Position numbers and translations under genes: made by a program. This document shows positions 17,478 through 27,902 of a DNA stretch of 43,563 bases, piece after piece. Source of the DNA: Planctomycetota bacterium (GTDB lineage: Bacteria; Planctomycetota; UBA1135). The DNA lies in assembly GCA_018671175.1 (NCBI GenBank), contig JABHIE010000021.1, positions 1 through 43,563 of the forward strand, written 5' to 3'. Position 1 is the first letter of the stretch. Each line of letters begins with the position of its first letter. Below the pieces are notes generated by a model, which saw only the letters and a list, made by a program, of their open reading frames with translations, had not been told where the DNA came from and did not search any database.

Positions 17478-18572
17478 TTACAACTTTGTAACTAGACGCT
17501 CTGCGTGGTCGAGTCGTTCCCTTATTTGATCCGCTAAAGCAATGGAAAGTGAGCCCTGCGGCAATTTCCAGGCCCATTGATCAACAATCGCACCAGGAAT
17601 GTTCATTCGAGCCGACGCGCCCAAGCCGAGCAAGTCTTGCATCGGAGTGATTGCGAGGGCCGGGTCACTATGCCAAAGGGTTTGCAGAGCCTGGCCGAGA
17701 GATGAAAACGGTGAACTCAAGCCACGCTCGGCAAACCCGTCCAGCCAACCAAGAGTCGTGTTGTTGTCGTGTGTGCCGGTATAGGCGACTGCGAAAACCT
17801 CGTCGAGCTCATCGCCATTTTGCAGCAAGCGCATGCCGGGCAAACCGAAGTCATCGCGCAGAGCATCGACCTCTGGCGTGAGCAAACCTAAGTCTTCAGC
17901 AACGAGCGGGAGAGCGCCGCCTAATCTTGCGTCAACCAAAGCTTGCAAGATTTCACGACCAGGCGCCAACTGCCAAGAGCCGCTTTCAGCCGTTTGCGCT
18001 TGACCCTCTATTTCATAGGCATGGTAAAAGCCAATAAAGTGATCAACTCGGACGGCATCAAACCACTCTAATTGAGTTTGAATACGCCGCACCCACCACT
18101 CAAAGTTTTCGGCGCGGTGCGCTGGCCAATCATAATGCGGATGCCCCCAAAGTTGCCCCGTCGCGCTAAAGCAATCTGGAGGCACTCCGGTCTGCACCTC
18201 TGGCCGGCCCAAGTTATCGAGTCGAAATAGCTCAGGTTTTTCAAGCACATCGTCTGAATCTGCTGGCACGAAAATAGGTAAATCCCCCATCAATCGGATA
18301 CCAAGACCTTGACAATGTTTTCGAAATGCATCCCATTTTCCTTCTAGGTAATCGCCACGGCAAAAGGACGATTTGGCCGAATACGGAGAATGACTATTGT
18401 CAGGCAAAGGGCCAATCGGCAACATCTGCCACCAACGGAAGCCTGCGCTCGCAAGCCAATCTGCAAACGCACAAGCCTCGCTTAATGAACGCCCGCCATC
18501 TGGTAGGGAAGTTAAGTGCAACAATACGCCGGCACATCGCTCTTCGAAAAATGGGTGACGAGGTAAGCTCAT
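17478..18572 (-). CDS. malQ: Compact 4-alpha-glucanotransferase (GH77)
   Basis: This GH77 enzyme disproportionates maltodextrins. Family landmarks are AGVLLHLTSLP, WWQMLPIGPLPDNSHSPYSAKSSF, LMGDLPIFVPADSDDVL and GQLWGHPHYDW. The catalytic set is complete: nucleophile D177 (VRVDH), acid/base E226 (AEDLG) and D269 (GTHDNN, with Asn where HDND is usual). The length is 364 residues against about 500 for Thermus amylomaltase. The loss is concentrated before the nucleophile: SSFCRGDYLEG (68-78) runs straight into WDAFRKHC, where family members have over 100 residues of helical subdomain. The ATG overlaps the amylase stop (ATGA), so translation is coupled. Confidence 0.92.
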   Translation of the reverse strand: MSLPRHPFFEERCAGVLLHLTSLPDGGRSLSEACAFADWLASAGFRWWQMLPIGPLPDNSHSPYSAKSSFCRGDYLEGKWDAFRKHCQGLGIRLMGDLPIFVPADSDDVLEKPELFRLDNLGRPEVQTGVPPDCFSATGQLWGHPHYDWPAHRAENFEWWVRRIQTQLEWFDAVRVDHFIGFYHAYEIEGQAQTAESGSWQLAPGREILQALVDARLGGALPLVAEDLGLLTPEVDALRDDFGLPGMRLLQNGDELDEVFAVAYTGTHDNNTTLGWLDGFAERGLSSPFSSLGQALQTLWHSDPALAITPMQDLLGLGASARMNIPGAIVDQWAWKLPQGSLSIALADQIRERLDHAERLVTKL

Positions 18573-20917
18573 CGGCTACGCACCCAAACACAACCTGTAA
18601 GAGGCGGCAGCAAGCAGCGGTCTTTTTCTTGTGAAAAAACCACCCGCCAGCCATCACCCTTGGGTTGCCAATTTGACTCTTTAGAGTTTGATGCGTTTAG
18701 GGCTACAACAACCTCTTGTGTTTCGGCAGAACGCAAAAACGCAAACAGGCGCTCGTGAGTGTCGTCCGAATGTAAAATCTTGAGTGAACCATCTTGTAGA
18801 GCGGGGTGGCTGTTACGGAGTGCGATGACTTCCTTGTAAAACTCAAGGTGCTCTTCATGAATATAATAATCTTTTGATGCGTATGGCCCTAAATCATTCC
18901 ACAACATTGGGCGGCGGCACATGGGGTCATCGGCCCCCCAGAGACCGACCTCGTCGCCATACCAAATCATGGGTGCGCCAAGCCAGGTCATCTGAAACAA
19001 CACAGCGAGCCGCGCGCGTTGGTATGAGCTAGGGCTTGGACGGCCGTCGTAATAATTTGGGTTGGTATCTTGAACCCGATTTTGTTGATCATAATTTCGG
19101 CCAGGATTTTCCATCATTGAAACTAAACGGTCGGTGTCGTGGCTATCAAGCAGGTTCATCATGACTGCCGTGTTTTGCGCTGAATACACCAATTGGAGCT
19201 CGCTCAAGCGCTTTGCCAAATCAGCCGTTGGCATCGCGGGCTTCTCGACCCCACACCATTCAACGACCGCAGACGCAAACGGATAGTTCATCACAGCATC
19301 AAAACGACCACCGCCAACCCAATCATCTGCACGATGCCAAATCTCTCCAGAGATATAAGCATCAGGGTTAATCGTTTTTACATGTGCGCACCAATCATCC
19401 CAGAAAGGCATGGGGACTTCATTCGGCACATCAAGTCGCCAGCCGTCAATGCCGTCAGATGGGTCGCCGTCGGCATCAGGGTCCATCCATCGTTGTGTCA
19501 CATCGAAAATATGTTGCTTGACGGAAGCGCTGGCAAAACCATTTGATGATTTCTTAAAAACGGGGAGTTCGCCAAAGCCGGCCCACCCCTCGTATTGAAA
19601 TGGTTTCCAGGACCGTACATCAAACCAGTCGGCGTATTTTGAGCTCTCACCCTTTTTTTGCACATCGATAAAAGCAGGGTGTTTCTCGCCAACATGGTTC
19701 CAGACGCCGTCGAGAATCACACGGAAGCCCATTGCTTTAGCCTTGCGAACAAACTTTAAGAACCGCTTGTCGGCGGTCGTCCATACCCAAGTAGACGGGT
19801 CGAGCAAATCTTCACCGGCAACTTCTGCCGCGTAGTCGCCACCGCCAAGGACATCATCGATATGGATATAGTCTGTCGCGTTGTAGCGGTGGTGGGAAAT
19901 AGACTGGAACACCGGCGTCAAGTAAAGGGCGTTTACGCCAAGCTCTTTAAGGTAGGGCAACTTGTCTTCAAGGCCGACAAGATCGCCTCCGTAACGACGA
20001 TTGAAAACTGAATACTTCCAATAACTCTTTCCATCTTTCGATTCAAAGCTTTCGGCCTTTTCATAAGGAGCCTTCCATGTATTTACTGGAGTTGGGTCCC
20101 AGGACGGTTCGCCGTTACGAAACCGGTCAGGCATGATTTGGTACCAAATCGCGTGGCGTGCCCAACTTGGCGGCGAAGGGTAGGTCGTATCTAATTTCGG
20201 CATAGAATAAAGCTGGTAGTCCGTTGCTCTAAGTTCTGAATCTTGGAAAACAAAGGTGTAAGGTGTTCCCTCATCCGTCGCGGGAAAAGTGACTTCCCAG
20301 GTTTCTAAAGGATCGCCGTAATGCGCACGGCTCATCGGTATGTCATCAAAGCCCTGCATAGTTAAGTCAACGCGCTCTACATCATTGGCCAGACATTGCA
20401 CGCGCAACACAACACGGCCATCGCCTGCGCTTTGGAAGAAAAAGGTCGAGCTTACATCGTGCCGAATTGCGGCGGCCATGATTTGGCCATCTCCTCGGAG
20501 TGATTCAGACTTCGACAAGTCTTGTTTCTGCCAAAGCTCGCCCAAACGCAAAACCGAGTTTGATCCGCCATGCCCGTCGGGCAACGCATCCGCATTTTTT
20601 GTGTCGGTCAACCATTGCTCGCCATTCACGACAAATTTGTAGTGATGCACGCCTTCTTGCAAAGGCACCTCGACCACCCACTCGCCATTCTGGCGTTGCA
20701 TTGGTGTCGCGTCTTTGCTCCACCCATTGAAACTACCGGCCAAATGCACTGTTTGGGCGTTTTTCAGGAACCGAAAAGCCACCAGCCACTGCCCAAGGTC
20801 GCTCTTTTTCGCCTCAAAGCCCTGCGGTAGCGAGCCAGCCGAAAATACTGGTTCTGGCAAGGGAGGCAAAAGAGGCCATGAACTCTGGGCCAGCGCAAGG
20901 AAGATGAGGGAGATCAC
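18569..20917 (-). CDS. GH13 alpha-amylase/neopullulanase-type glycoside hydrolase with CBM48
   Basis: This is a 782-residue protein with a short hydrophobic N-terminus (MISLIFLALAQSSWP) that may be a signal peptide. A CBM48/E-set domain follows (about 40-125, VHLAGSFNGWSKDATPM and HHYKFVVNG), then a second beta domain and the GH13 barrel. Barrel motifs are YQIMPDRFRNG, LDGVWNHVG, GWRLDVPNE with nucleophile D496, ISGEIWH with E525 and LLDSHDTDR with D594. YLTPVFQSISHHRYNATDY is typical of the neopullulanase/cyclomaltodextrinase branch. It should cleave alpha-1,4 and perhaps alpha-1,6 links in starch or pullulan oligomers. It leads the leftward glucan operon and is divergent from the ABC importer genes, 66 bases apart. 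Confidence 0.92.
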   Translation of the reverse strand: MISLIFLALAQSSWPLLPPLPEPVFSAGSLPQGFEAKKSDLGQWLVAFRFLKNAQTVHLAGSFNGWSKDATPMQRQNGEWVVEVPLQEGVHHYKFVVNGEQWLTDTKNADALPDGHGGSNSVLRLGELWQKQDLSKSESLRGDGQIMAAAIRHDVSSTFFFQSAGDGRVVLRVQCLANDVERVDLTMQGFDDIPMSRAHYGDPLETWEVTFPATDEGTPYTFVFQDSELRATDYQLYSMPKLDTTYPSPPSWARHAIWYQIMPDRFRNGEPSWDPTPVNTWKAPYEKAESFESKDGKSYWKYSVFNRRYGGDLVGLEDKLPYLKELGVNALYLTPVFQSISHHRYNATDYIHIDDVLGGGDYAAEVAGEDLLDPSTWVWTTADKRFLKFVRKAKAMGFRVILDGVWNHVGEKHPAFIDVQKKGESSKYADWFDVRSWKPFQYEGWAGFGELPVFKKSSNGFASASVKQHIFDVTQRWMDPDADGDPSDGIDGWRLDVPNEVPMPFWDDWCAHVKTINPDAYISGEIWHRADDWVGGGRFDAVMNYPFASAVVEWCGVEKPAMPTADLAKRLSELQLVYSAQNTAVMMNLLDSHDTDRLVSMMENPGRNYDQQNRVQDTNPNYYDGRPSPSSYQRARLAVLFQMTWLGAPMIWYGDEVGLWGADDPMCRRPMLWNDLGPYASKDYYIHEEHLEFYKEVIALRNSHPALQDGSLKILHSDDTHERLFAFLRSAETQEVVVALNASNSKESNWQPKGDGWRVVFSQEKDRCLLPPLTGCVWVRSR

Positions 20918-20983
20918 AAATTCATTCTAAAATACCCAAGCGCGGCTGACACTTTTTCTCTGCCGCCACGCCGATAAGACCCC

Positions 20984-23344
20984 TTGTTCAACTTCTTCTC
21001 ACGCACAGCTAGCGCGCTTTTGATTGCCATCGCAATCATCCTCGTGGCTTGGGCGTTTACGCGAGTCGCAAATCGGCCCGACCACCACGCGCAAATCGAG
21101 GGCCAAGAAACGCTCACGCTCATGCACTGGTCTGGTGATGCGGGCCAAGAAGAAGACGCAATCGTCGCCGACTTGATTGCCGATTTCGAAGCCGACAATC
21201 CCGGCACTCGCATCCGCCGCATCAACCCTGGAGACGCTGGATCTTTCTACACCAAACTCCAGACGATGATGGCCGCCGGCTCGCCGCCCGATGTTTTTTA
21301 TGTTGGCGCCGAGAGACTTCCTGCCTTTGCCTCGATGGGTTTACTTGCTCCCACTCCAGAATCTGATTTTAATTTAACCGACTTTTACCCAGCCACGGTC
21401 AACGCCTTTCGCTTTAATGGAACTCGCGCCGGGCGTGGCACTCTTTATGGTGTGCCAAAAGATTTCACGACTCTTGGCTTTTATATTAATTTAGATTTAT
21501 TCCAACAAGCGGGCATACAAGTACCGACCACTTCATGGACATGGCAAGAGTTCCTTGACGCCGCACTAGCCATTGGCCAAATCGAAAACTGCACGGGTGC
21601 CGAATTCGTCACCTGGCCAATGATGGTTCGCCTTTTTCTGCGCACACATAATCTTGATGTCGTCAGCCCTGATTTTGAGCAACTGCGCTTCCGTGAGCCC
21701 GCCGTCATGGCGACGCTTCAAAAACTTCGCGATTGGCGCCATGACCGCACGGCTTACCCAAACGCACTCACCAGCGGCAAGTCAAAAGTTGCCAGCGGCT
21801 CTTCGGTTTTCCTGACCGGCAAAATAGGGATGGCAGGCCCATTTGGCCGCTGGGTTGTTCCTAGTTATCGCAAGACTAACTTTCGCTGGGATTTCGCCCC
21901 TCTCCCCCACGCAAAAGGTTTAGCACCGGCAAATGCTATCGCAACCGTTGCTTGGAGTGTCGCGGCGGCAAGCCCACGACAGGCGGCATCTTGGGCACTC
22001 GTCCGCCACTTGACGGGTGAGAAAAGCCAACGCCTGGCAGCGCCACTAGGGTTAGCGATTCCAACTCGTATAAGTATTGCGGAAAGTTCCGCATTTATCG
22101 ACCCGGCACAAGCTCCGGCAAACGACCGCGCCTTCCTTGACCAGGCCAACAACGCTTCCGTTATCGCTTGGCCTGCCGACGCTCGCTTTGAAGCAATCTT
22201 TCAAGCACGCATGGACCAAGGCCTTAAAACCGGTGATCAGACCCTTGAGCAGGCCGTTGCGACTTTCGAAAAAGATTGGTCTTTGGTCAAAAACTCACCA
22301 CTCGCCAAAGAAGATTGGCCGCTTGTAAATTGGGCACGCATCTCATTGTGGGGTTCACTCACCCTTATCGCTTTACTGACTGCCCTTGCCATACGATGGT
22401 GGCGCACTCGACCAGGCGCGCTCGAATGGAAAGAAGAGCTTTGGGGGTGGGCGCTCCTATCGCCATGGCTTCTTGGTTTTATTTTCTTCCTAGCCTTACC
22501 AATAGCGCTTTCTCTGGTTCTTTCATTTTCAAAATGGAATGGCGTCAGCACACTCGACCACGCGCAATTTGTTGGCCTTAACAATTACACTCAACTTCTT
22601 GCGCACGATGATCGTTTTTTAACAAGCTTACGCGTCACGCTTTATTACGCGTTACTTGCCGTGCCACTCGGGCAAGTGATGGCGCTTGGTGCCGCCATGC
22701 TTATGAATTCGAAAGTGCGCGGCATCGGCTTCTTCCGTGCTGCATGGTATCTGCCAAGCGTGTTGGCCGGGGTCGGCATCGCCGTTCTGTGGCGATGGGT
22801 TTTCGATGGCGACCACGGCCTAATGAACGCAGGGCTACAACCCATTCTTGACTCGCCGATTCTTTCATGGGCAAATCTAACGGCGCCAGAATGGTTTGGC
22901 GCAGATGCCGCATGGTTTGGTCCACCCGCATTTGCGCTCATGAGCCTCTGGGCAGTGGGCGGCCCGATGATGATTTATTTGGCCGGCTTGCAGGGCATCC
23001 CACAATCATTGCATGAAGCGGCCGAGCTTGACGGCGCGGGTCGTTGGGCGAAGTTTCGTCATGTCACATTGCCGATGTTGTCGCCCGTTATTTTTTTCAA
23101 CACCATCATGGCCGTCATCGGTAGCTTCCAAGTATTCACGCAAGCCTTTGTCATGACCGGTGGCGAGCCTGGTGACCTGACGCGCTTTTATGTGTTGTAT
23201 CTTTACAACCAAGCGTTTGAATTCCACGAAATGGGCTACGCATCAGCAATGGCGTGGCTGCTACTCATCATCATCCTCGCACTCACGGTCATCATGATGC
23301 GCGGCTCAAAACGATTCGTGCATTACGAATCCCTCTCTTCATGA
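20984..23344 (+). CDS. Fused sugar-binding protein and ABC permease (MalE-MalF type)
   Basis: This 786-residue protein joins two usually separate parts of a sugar importer. After an N-terminal membrane anchor (about 8-26) comes a family 1 extracellular solute-binding domain (about 40-430, with TLMHWSGDAG, DVFYVGAERLP and ATVAWSVAAASP). A hydrophobic segment at about 450-468 leads into a MalF-type permease (about 480-780) with PWLLGFIFFLALPIALSLVLSF and the EAA loop EAAELDGAGRWAKFRHVTLP that docks the ATPase. The binding domain would face the periplasm while tethered at both ends. The start is a TTG. It is followed by the malG-type gene with an ATGA overlap. The substrate is probably maltodextrin, inferred from the divergent amylase operon. 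Confidence 0.92.
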   Translation: MFNFFSRTASALLIAIAIILVAWAFTRVANRPDHHAQIEGQETLTLMHWSGDAGQEEDAIVADLIADFEADNPGTRIRRINPGDAGSFYTKLQTMMAAGSPPDVFYVGAERLPAFASMGLLAPTPESDFNLTDFYPATVNAFRFNGTRAGRGTLYGVPKDFTTLGFYINLDLFQQAGIQVPTTSWTWQEFLDAALAIGQIENCTGAEFVTWPMMVRLFLRTHNLDVVSPDFEQLRFREPAVMATLQKLRDWRHDRTAYPNALTSGKSKVASGSSVFLTGKIGMAGPFGRWVVPSYRKTNFRWDFAPLPHAKGLAPANAIATVAWSVAAASPRQAASWALVRHLTGEKSQRLAAPLGLAIPTRISIAESSAFIDPAQAPANDRAFLDQANNASVIAWPADARFEAIFQARMDQGLKTGDQTLEQAVATFEKDWSLVKNSPLAKEDWPLVNWARISLWGSLTLIALLTALAIRWWRTRPGALEWKEELWGWALLSPWLLGFIFFLALPIALSLVLSFSKWNGVSTLDHAQFVGLNNYTQLLAHDDRFLTSLRVTLYYALLAVPLGQVMALGAAMLMNSKVRGIGFFRAAWYLPSVLAGVGIAVLWRWVFDGDHGLMNAGLQPILDSPILSWANLTAPEWFGADAAWFGPPAFALMSLWAVGGPMMIYLAGLQGIPQSLHEAAELDGAGRWAKFRHVTLPMLSPVIFFNTIMAVIGSFQVFTQAFVMTGGEPGDLTRFYVLYLYNQAFEFHEMGYASAMAWLLLIIILALTVIMMRGSKRFVHYESLSS

Positions 23345-24192
23345 AACTCAAAATCTCGCGTTACGCCCCACTCGTGCTTGGCGCGATGGTCATGCTGTTC
23401 CCCCTCTGGTGGATGACAACCATTTCACTCGAGACCGCCGCGCGCGCTGGTGCGGCAACAGCCGGCGGTAAAGTCACTCTTTGGCCGAGCGACCCGCAAT
23501 GGTCAAACTACACCGACGCCCTCAAAGAGTTTGGCTCGACTCCATGGGTTGGCTTCCTTGATGCGCTCGCAAATTCAATCGTGGTCACAGTTTTGGTCGT
23601 CATTGGGCAGGTGCTTTCTTGTTCTTTAGTTGGCTATGCCTTTGCGCGCATTCGTTTCCGCGGGTCAAAAGTTCTATTTGGGTTGATGCTCACCACGATG
23701 ATGCTGCCGCCACAGGTCACCATGATTCCGCTCTTCCTTTTCTTCCGCAGCTTAGGTTGGGTCGACACATTGCTGCCACTTGTCGTACCCGCGTTTTTCG
23801 GTAATGCTTTTTACATTTTTATGTTTCGTCAATTTTTCGCAAGCGTGCCAGAAGCCTTAATCGAAGCCGCTCGCATCGACGGGTGTGGTCATTTCCGCAT
23901 CTGGTGGAGTCTCATGTTGCCAATGTGTAAGCCCGTCATCGCCATCTGCGCGATTTTCACTTTTCTATTTACCTGGAATGACTTCATGGGGCCACTGATT
24001 TATTTGCACAGCGAAGAGTCTTCCACTCTTGCGGTCGCACTCAATTCATTCCGCAATCAATATGGTGGGCTTGATGATGTCCACTTACTCATGGCCGCGA
24101 GCATCGTGACCATGATTCCGTGCGTGCTGCTCTTTTTCTCCGCGCAAAAACATTTTGTCGAAGGTCTCGGCAAAGGAGCCGTTAAAGGTTAA
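23341..24192 (+). CDS. Sugar ABC transporter permease (MalG type)
   Basis: This 283-residue, six-helix permease is of the MalG class. It shows LVLGAMVMLFPLWWMTTISLE at the N-terminus, TTMMLPPQVTMIPLFLFF mid-protein and the EAA motif EAARIDGCGHFRIWWSLMLP. It pairs with the fused MalE-MalF protein to form the membrane channel. The start ATG 23341 overlaps the previous stop by 4 bases (ATGA), which decides against the longer in-frame start inside the upstream gene. The ATPase gene starts 3 bases after its stop. Confidence 0.94.
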   Translation: MKLKISRYAPLVLGAMVMLFPLWWMTTISLETAARAGAATAGGKVTLWPSDPQWSNYTDALKEFGSTPWVGFLDALANSIVVTVLVVIGQVLSCSLVGYAFARIRFRGSKVLFGLMLTTMMLPPQVTMIPLFLFFRSLGWVDTLLPLVVPAFFGNAFYIFMFRQFFASVPEALIEAARIDGCGHFRIWWSLMLPMCKPVIAICAIFTFLFTWNDFMGPLIYLHSEESSTLAVALNSFRNQYGGLDDVHLLMAASIVTMIPCVLLFFSAQKHFVEGLGKGAVKG

Positions 24193-24195
24193 ATC

Positions 24196-25194
24196 ATGGC
24201 AAAAGTCGTCCTTAAGAATGTGGGTAAAACTTACTCTGGCAATGTGCGCGCCGCGAGTAATGTAAATGTATCGGTCGCTGATGGTGAGTTTTTGGTTTTG
24301 GTTGGCCCCAGTGGTTGCGGTAAATCGACAACTCTGCGGATGGTTGCTGGCCTTGAAGCTGCCACAGATGGAACCATTCAAATTGGTGAGCGCATTGTTA
24401 ATCAGGTCGCTCCAAAAGATCGCGACATCGCGATGGTCTTTCAAGATTACGCGCTTTACCCACACATGTCGGTGCGCCGCAACTTAGCCTTTGGTCTTGA
24501 GCGGCGGAAGACGGAAAAAATCGAAATCAATCGGCGCATTAGCGAAGCCGCAACTTTGCTTGGCCTAAACGATTTGCTTGATCGCAAGCCGGGTGCTCTT
24601 TCGGGTGGACAGCGGCAGCGTGTTGCTCTGGGCAGAGCGATCGTGCGAGACCCAGCGGTTTTCCTTTTTGACGAGCCGCTTTCTAATCTTGACGCTCGCC
24701 TACGAGTCGAAATGCGAGCCGAGTTAAAAGCACTTCATCAACGATTGGGTGCAACAATTTTATATGTCACTCACGACCAAGAGGAAGCCATGACTTTGGG
24801 CGACCGGCTTTTGGTAATGCATGATGGAGTCGTACAACAAATCGGAACACCCGACGAGATCTACAATCACCCCGCGAATCGATTTGTTGCGGGCTTCCTC
24901 GGCACGCCACCCATGAATTTATTCGAAGGCGGCGTTTCTGGTCTTGAGGAAAAAGAAATGATGACTCTTGGTCTTAGACCCGATGCAATTCGGCTCACGC
25001 TAAACATGAAAGAAACGGGGCCAACGGCCGTCATCCGGGCGGTTGAATTTTTGGGTGACTGCAGCGACCTGCATGCTGTTCTTGAATGCGGCGCGACGGT
25101 CGTCAGTCGTGTATCGGGTAAATCAGATTTCAAGGTCGGTGATTCCTGTGTAATCACCGCGGACATGAATCAGGCCCATTGGTTTGCCGATTAG
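24196..25194 (+). CDS. Sugar ABC transporter ATP-binding protein (MalK/UgpC type)
   Basis: This 332-residue ATPase has Walker [10 protein letters not shown], the Q-loop in [13 protein letters not shown], the signature [14 protein letters not shown], Walker [13 protein letters not shown] and the switch histidine in [12 protein letters not shown]-terminal TOBE-type region (about 235-330) is typical of MalK/UgpC/MsmK, which serve sugar importers. AAAGG stands seven bases before the ATG. It completes the importer encoded by the two upstream genes. Its stop overlaps the convergent CotH gene stop by 4 bases. Confidence 0.95.
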   Translation: MAKVVLKNVGKTYSGNVRAASNVNVSVADGEFLVLVGPSGCGKSTTLRMVAGLEAATDGTIQIGERIVNQVAPKDRDIAMVFQDYALYPHMSVRRNLAFGLERRKTEKIEINRRISEAATLLGLNDLLDRKPGALSGGQRQRVALGRAIVRDPAVFLFDEPLSNLDARLRVEMRAELKALHQRLGATILYVTHDQEEAMTLGDRLLVMHDGVVQQIGTPDEIYNHPANRFVAGFLGTPPMNLFEGGVSGLEEKEMMTLGLRPDAIRLTLNMKETGPTAVIRAVEFLGDCSDLHAVLECGATVVSRVSGKSDFKVGDSCVITADMNQAHWFAD

Positions 25195-27890
25195 GGCTGC
25201 ACGATCAAGTGCAATGCGTTTGTAAATGCGCCCGCATAGGCGTCATAGGCTTGTAGCCAGACATCCATGCCGGCTACTTGCGTTGGCACGGAAACTGGTA
25301 AAAGAACCGCACCAAAGGCATTTGCGTTAACCATGGGTATTTGCAAAATCGGCATCGACAAATCCACTATGCCGTACGGAGTGCTTGTCGGCCCTGCGCC
25401 CGTAAGCGAATAGGCCACAACAACGGGCCCATTCGGGCTGGCGCCAGCGACAACGATTTCACTGGTAACTCCTGCCTGAAAACCACGAACGACCAAAGCT
25501 GGCCCGTCGGTTGTTGCAGAAAGAAAACCGTCCCCGTCAATCAGGTGCAGCGGTTCTGTCGCGGTAAGTTTGCCTAACGAGCTGCCAACGACGAATAGGC
25601 CTTGGCCGCCAGATGGCCCCGTGAGCCGAGCGCGGAAAGCGAGCGGGTTAGGGCTCACATAAACGGAATGCCCGGGGAGCAAAACGGTGCCCGGTGCAAA
25701 GTCAAAAGCGATGCCGCCCTCAAGCGACCAACCTGTGAGATCGACGGCAAATGCATTGCCGTTGACAATCTCATAAAACTCTTCTTCGCTATTGCCAGAA
25801 ATCGGATCTGTAACAACTTGGCCGAAACTCAAAACAATAACCGCTGGTTGAGCTTGAGGGATGAGCCCACCTGCTCCTCCGTAAGTTTCGTAAAGATGCA
25901 CTCGACGGCGAGGTAAATAATCTTGGTCAATTTGATCAAGCCCCAAATGGAAATTCATGGTGCGATCGCCATAGCGAGGAACTCCCCAAACAATTTCATC
26001 AGCAGCGGCTTCATCTGCAAGAGAAGCTTCGAGCTCGGTCAATCGCGCTTCATATTTCAATTCGGCGCCAGGGGTCAATGGGCTTTGCAAAGATAAATCC
26101 ATGACCGAGCGCAATCGTGCAAGGTACATCGCCTGCACCCGTGAGTCGCGGTAGCACGCATCGATAAATCGGTTCCAGAGCAAATCGATTTTTTTATGAC
26201 TCTGGTCGCCGTAAAACGGATGACCATAAGGGTCTAGGTCTGCCCAAATCGTGTCATTAAGCACTTGTCCAACCAAAGTATAGTTACGACCAAAAGTGAG
26301 GTCTTTATCCCACCCCAAGATACGCCACTCTTTATCGCCCTCAGTATCGCGATAAAGGAAATAATTTTTGGCGACATGATCATTGTCGTGCACCACACTC
26401 GTTGCTGCTAAATAATTTACAACCGCAGGCAAATCGATGTTGTCAAACAAGTATTGCGTGAGCGCGTTGCCGGTTAATGCAACGCCATCAATAACCTCTT
26501 GCAAATCGGTATTGTCTTCCCACTCGCGCGTTTTTTTGTCTACACCTTGCGTTGAAGAAGTAAAGGCATTCTCCATCTTATATAGTGCGCCCGTCTCGCT
26601 CAGCCCATTGCGATTAAGCCAGCGTTTATCCATGTGTTGGTCAAAGTGGGCTAAAGAATAAAACTCGCCATTCAGCTCAACTCGAATCGGGAAACATGCG
26701 CCCACATCTGCGCCAGCATCGGTGTAAGTTTCTTGAGCCAAAATGCGGCGGACGAAAGACTTATCTGACCAAGTGGAATTAATATTAATTTCTTCCGCTT
26801 CGTCTTCGACATCACTCCAAGAAAAATGGTGACCGGAATGGAAATCAAACTTTAAGTTAGGCTTCGTCCACCAAAGCGACGATGCGCCTCTGCGGTAATT
26901 TTCGACATTGTCGTAGAAGAGCCCTTGATACCACAACGAGGCGTAACCTCCGCCTTGCCACAAGACTGCATCATCTTCAATAAACCAATGCAAAATCGGA
27001 ATATCAGAGACAACGGTTGGGTCTGCGACCATGCAGCCAAAATATTCAGGGCTATTTGTCGGGTCAAGGAACAAAGGCGCGCGCACCGTTGCGGATTGCG
27101 CATCTTGCGCATGCACAAACCAACGCAACATCTCTCCTGGTTGGGCAACACCGGCTGCAATTTCGGCTGACCATACGCCATCTGATGCAATCAAATCAGG
27201 CGCAATCCCGTCATCGCGCATGGCTAGAGCGACTTCAGCGCCGTACATGACTCGCCAAGTTAAGTCTGCGGAGACAATCGCAGCTGATGGCGAGGCGGCA
27301 ATTTCGGCCGTCACTAGAATCGAATCTGCGAGCGTTGGCTCAATAGGCCAATAGCTGACATCCATCACGACTGCGCCGCCACCGCCATTGGCCGCACCCG
27401 GTGTTGGGGACGAAAAGTAAGTTTCGTCGGTCGTAACAATGCCGCCGACGAAAGCGAGGCCATAAGAAATGTCGGTAAACTGAATGGGGTATTCAGGTGC
27501 ATATTCATCTGAAATCGTCACACCATCAGACTGAACAAGCGCGAGATATTCGCCGCTCGATTTCAATTTGAAATTAGTATGCAATTCAGCGCCAGCGATT
27601 TGCCGATTCTTGCTTGAAGCAAAAACCAACATAAACTCTCCAGGCGCCAAAACCATCGGGGCCGGAATCTGCCACGCATTGAGCGCGAGATCGTCGTCCG
27701 TTAAAAACCAACCGCCGAGATCGACCGCAGCCGACCCCGGGTTGTGGATCTCAATCCAATCAGACGCTTCGCCATCTTCATCAAGAAGTACATGGTCATT
27801 TGAAGCCATGAATTCGGTCACCATCGGGCCGCCCCCAGTCGTTTGGGGAGCGGCGACGATGGTGCACAAAAAAGCGAGCGCCCACATCAT
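25191..27890 (-). CDS. Secreted LTD/CotH-domain protein with shared C-terminal domain
   Basis: This 899-residue protein starts with a signal peptide ([16 protein letters not shown]). A lamin-tail domain follows (about 20-130, [18 protein letters not shown] and [10 protein letters not shown]), then an Ig-like region and a CotH kinase-like domain (about 290-640) with [26 protein letters not shown] and the acidic segment [14 protein letters not shown] second lamin-tail-like region follows ([20 protein letters not shown]). The last 80 residues ([27 protein letters not shown]) match the end of the neighbouring protein at 27903-28952. It is the last gene of a leftward set of secreted proteins. The function is not established; a cell-surface or matrix role is likely. 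Confidence 0.85.
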   Translation of the reverse strand: MMWALAFLCTIVAAPQTTGGGPMVTEFMASNDHVLLDEDGEASDWIEIHNPGSAAVDLGGWFLTDDDLALNAWQIPAPMVLAPGEFMLVFASSKNRQIAGAELHTNFKLKSSGEYLALVQSDGVTISDEYAPEYPIQFTDISYGLAFVGGIVTTDETYFSSPTPGAANGGGGAVVMDVSYWPIEPTLADSILVTAEIAASPSAAIVSADLTWRVMYGAEVALAMRDDGIAPDLIASDGVWSAEIAAGVAQPGEMLRWFVHAQDAQSATVRAPLFLDPTNSPEYFGCMVADPTVVSDIPILHWFIEDDAVLWQGGGYASLWYQGLFYDNVENYRRGASSLWWTKPNLKFDFHSGHHFSWSDVEDEAEEININSTWSDKSFVRRILAQETYTDAGADVGACFPIRVELNGEFYSLAHFDQHMDKRWLNRNGLSETGALYKMENAFTSSTQGVDKKTREWEDNTDLQEVIDGVALTGNALTQYLFDNIDLPAVVNYLAATSVVHDNDHVAKNYFLYRDTEGDKEWRILGWDKDLTFGRNYTLVGQVLNDTIWADLDPYGHPFYGDQSHKKIDLLWNRFIDACYRDSRVQAMYLARLRSVMDLSLQSPLTPGAELKYEARLTELEASLADEAAADEIVWGVPRYGDRTMNFHLGLDQIDQDYLPRRRVHLYETYGGAGGLIPQAQPAVIVLSFGQVVTDPISGNSEEEFYEIVNGNAFAVDLTGWSLEGGIAFDFAPGTVLLPGHSVYVSPNPLAFRARLTGPSGGQGLFVVGSSLGKLTATEPLHLIDGDGFLSATTDGPALVVRGFQAGVTSEIVVAGASPNGPVVVAYSLTGAGPTSTPYGIVDLSMPILQIPMVNANAFGAVLLPVSVPTQVAGMDVWLQAYDAYAGAFTNALHLIVQP

Positions 27891-27902
27891 GATTTTGCTC
27901 GA

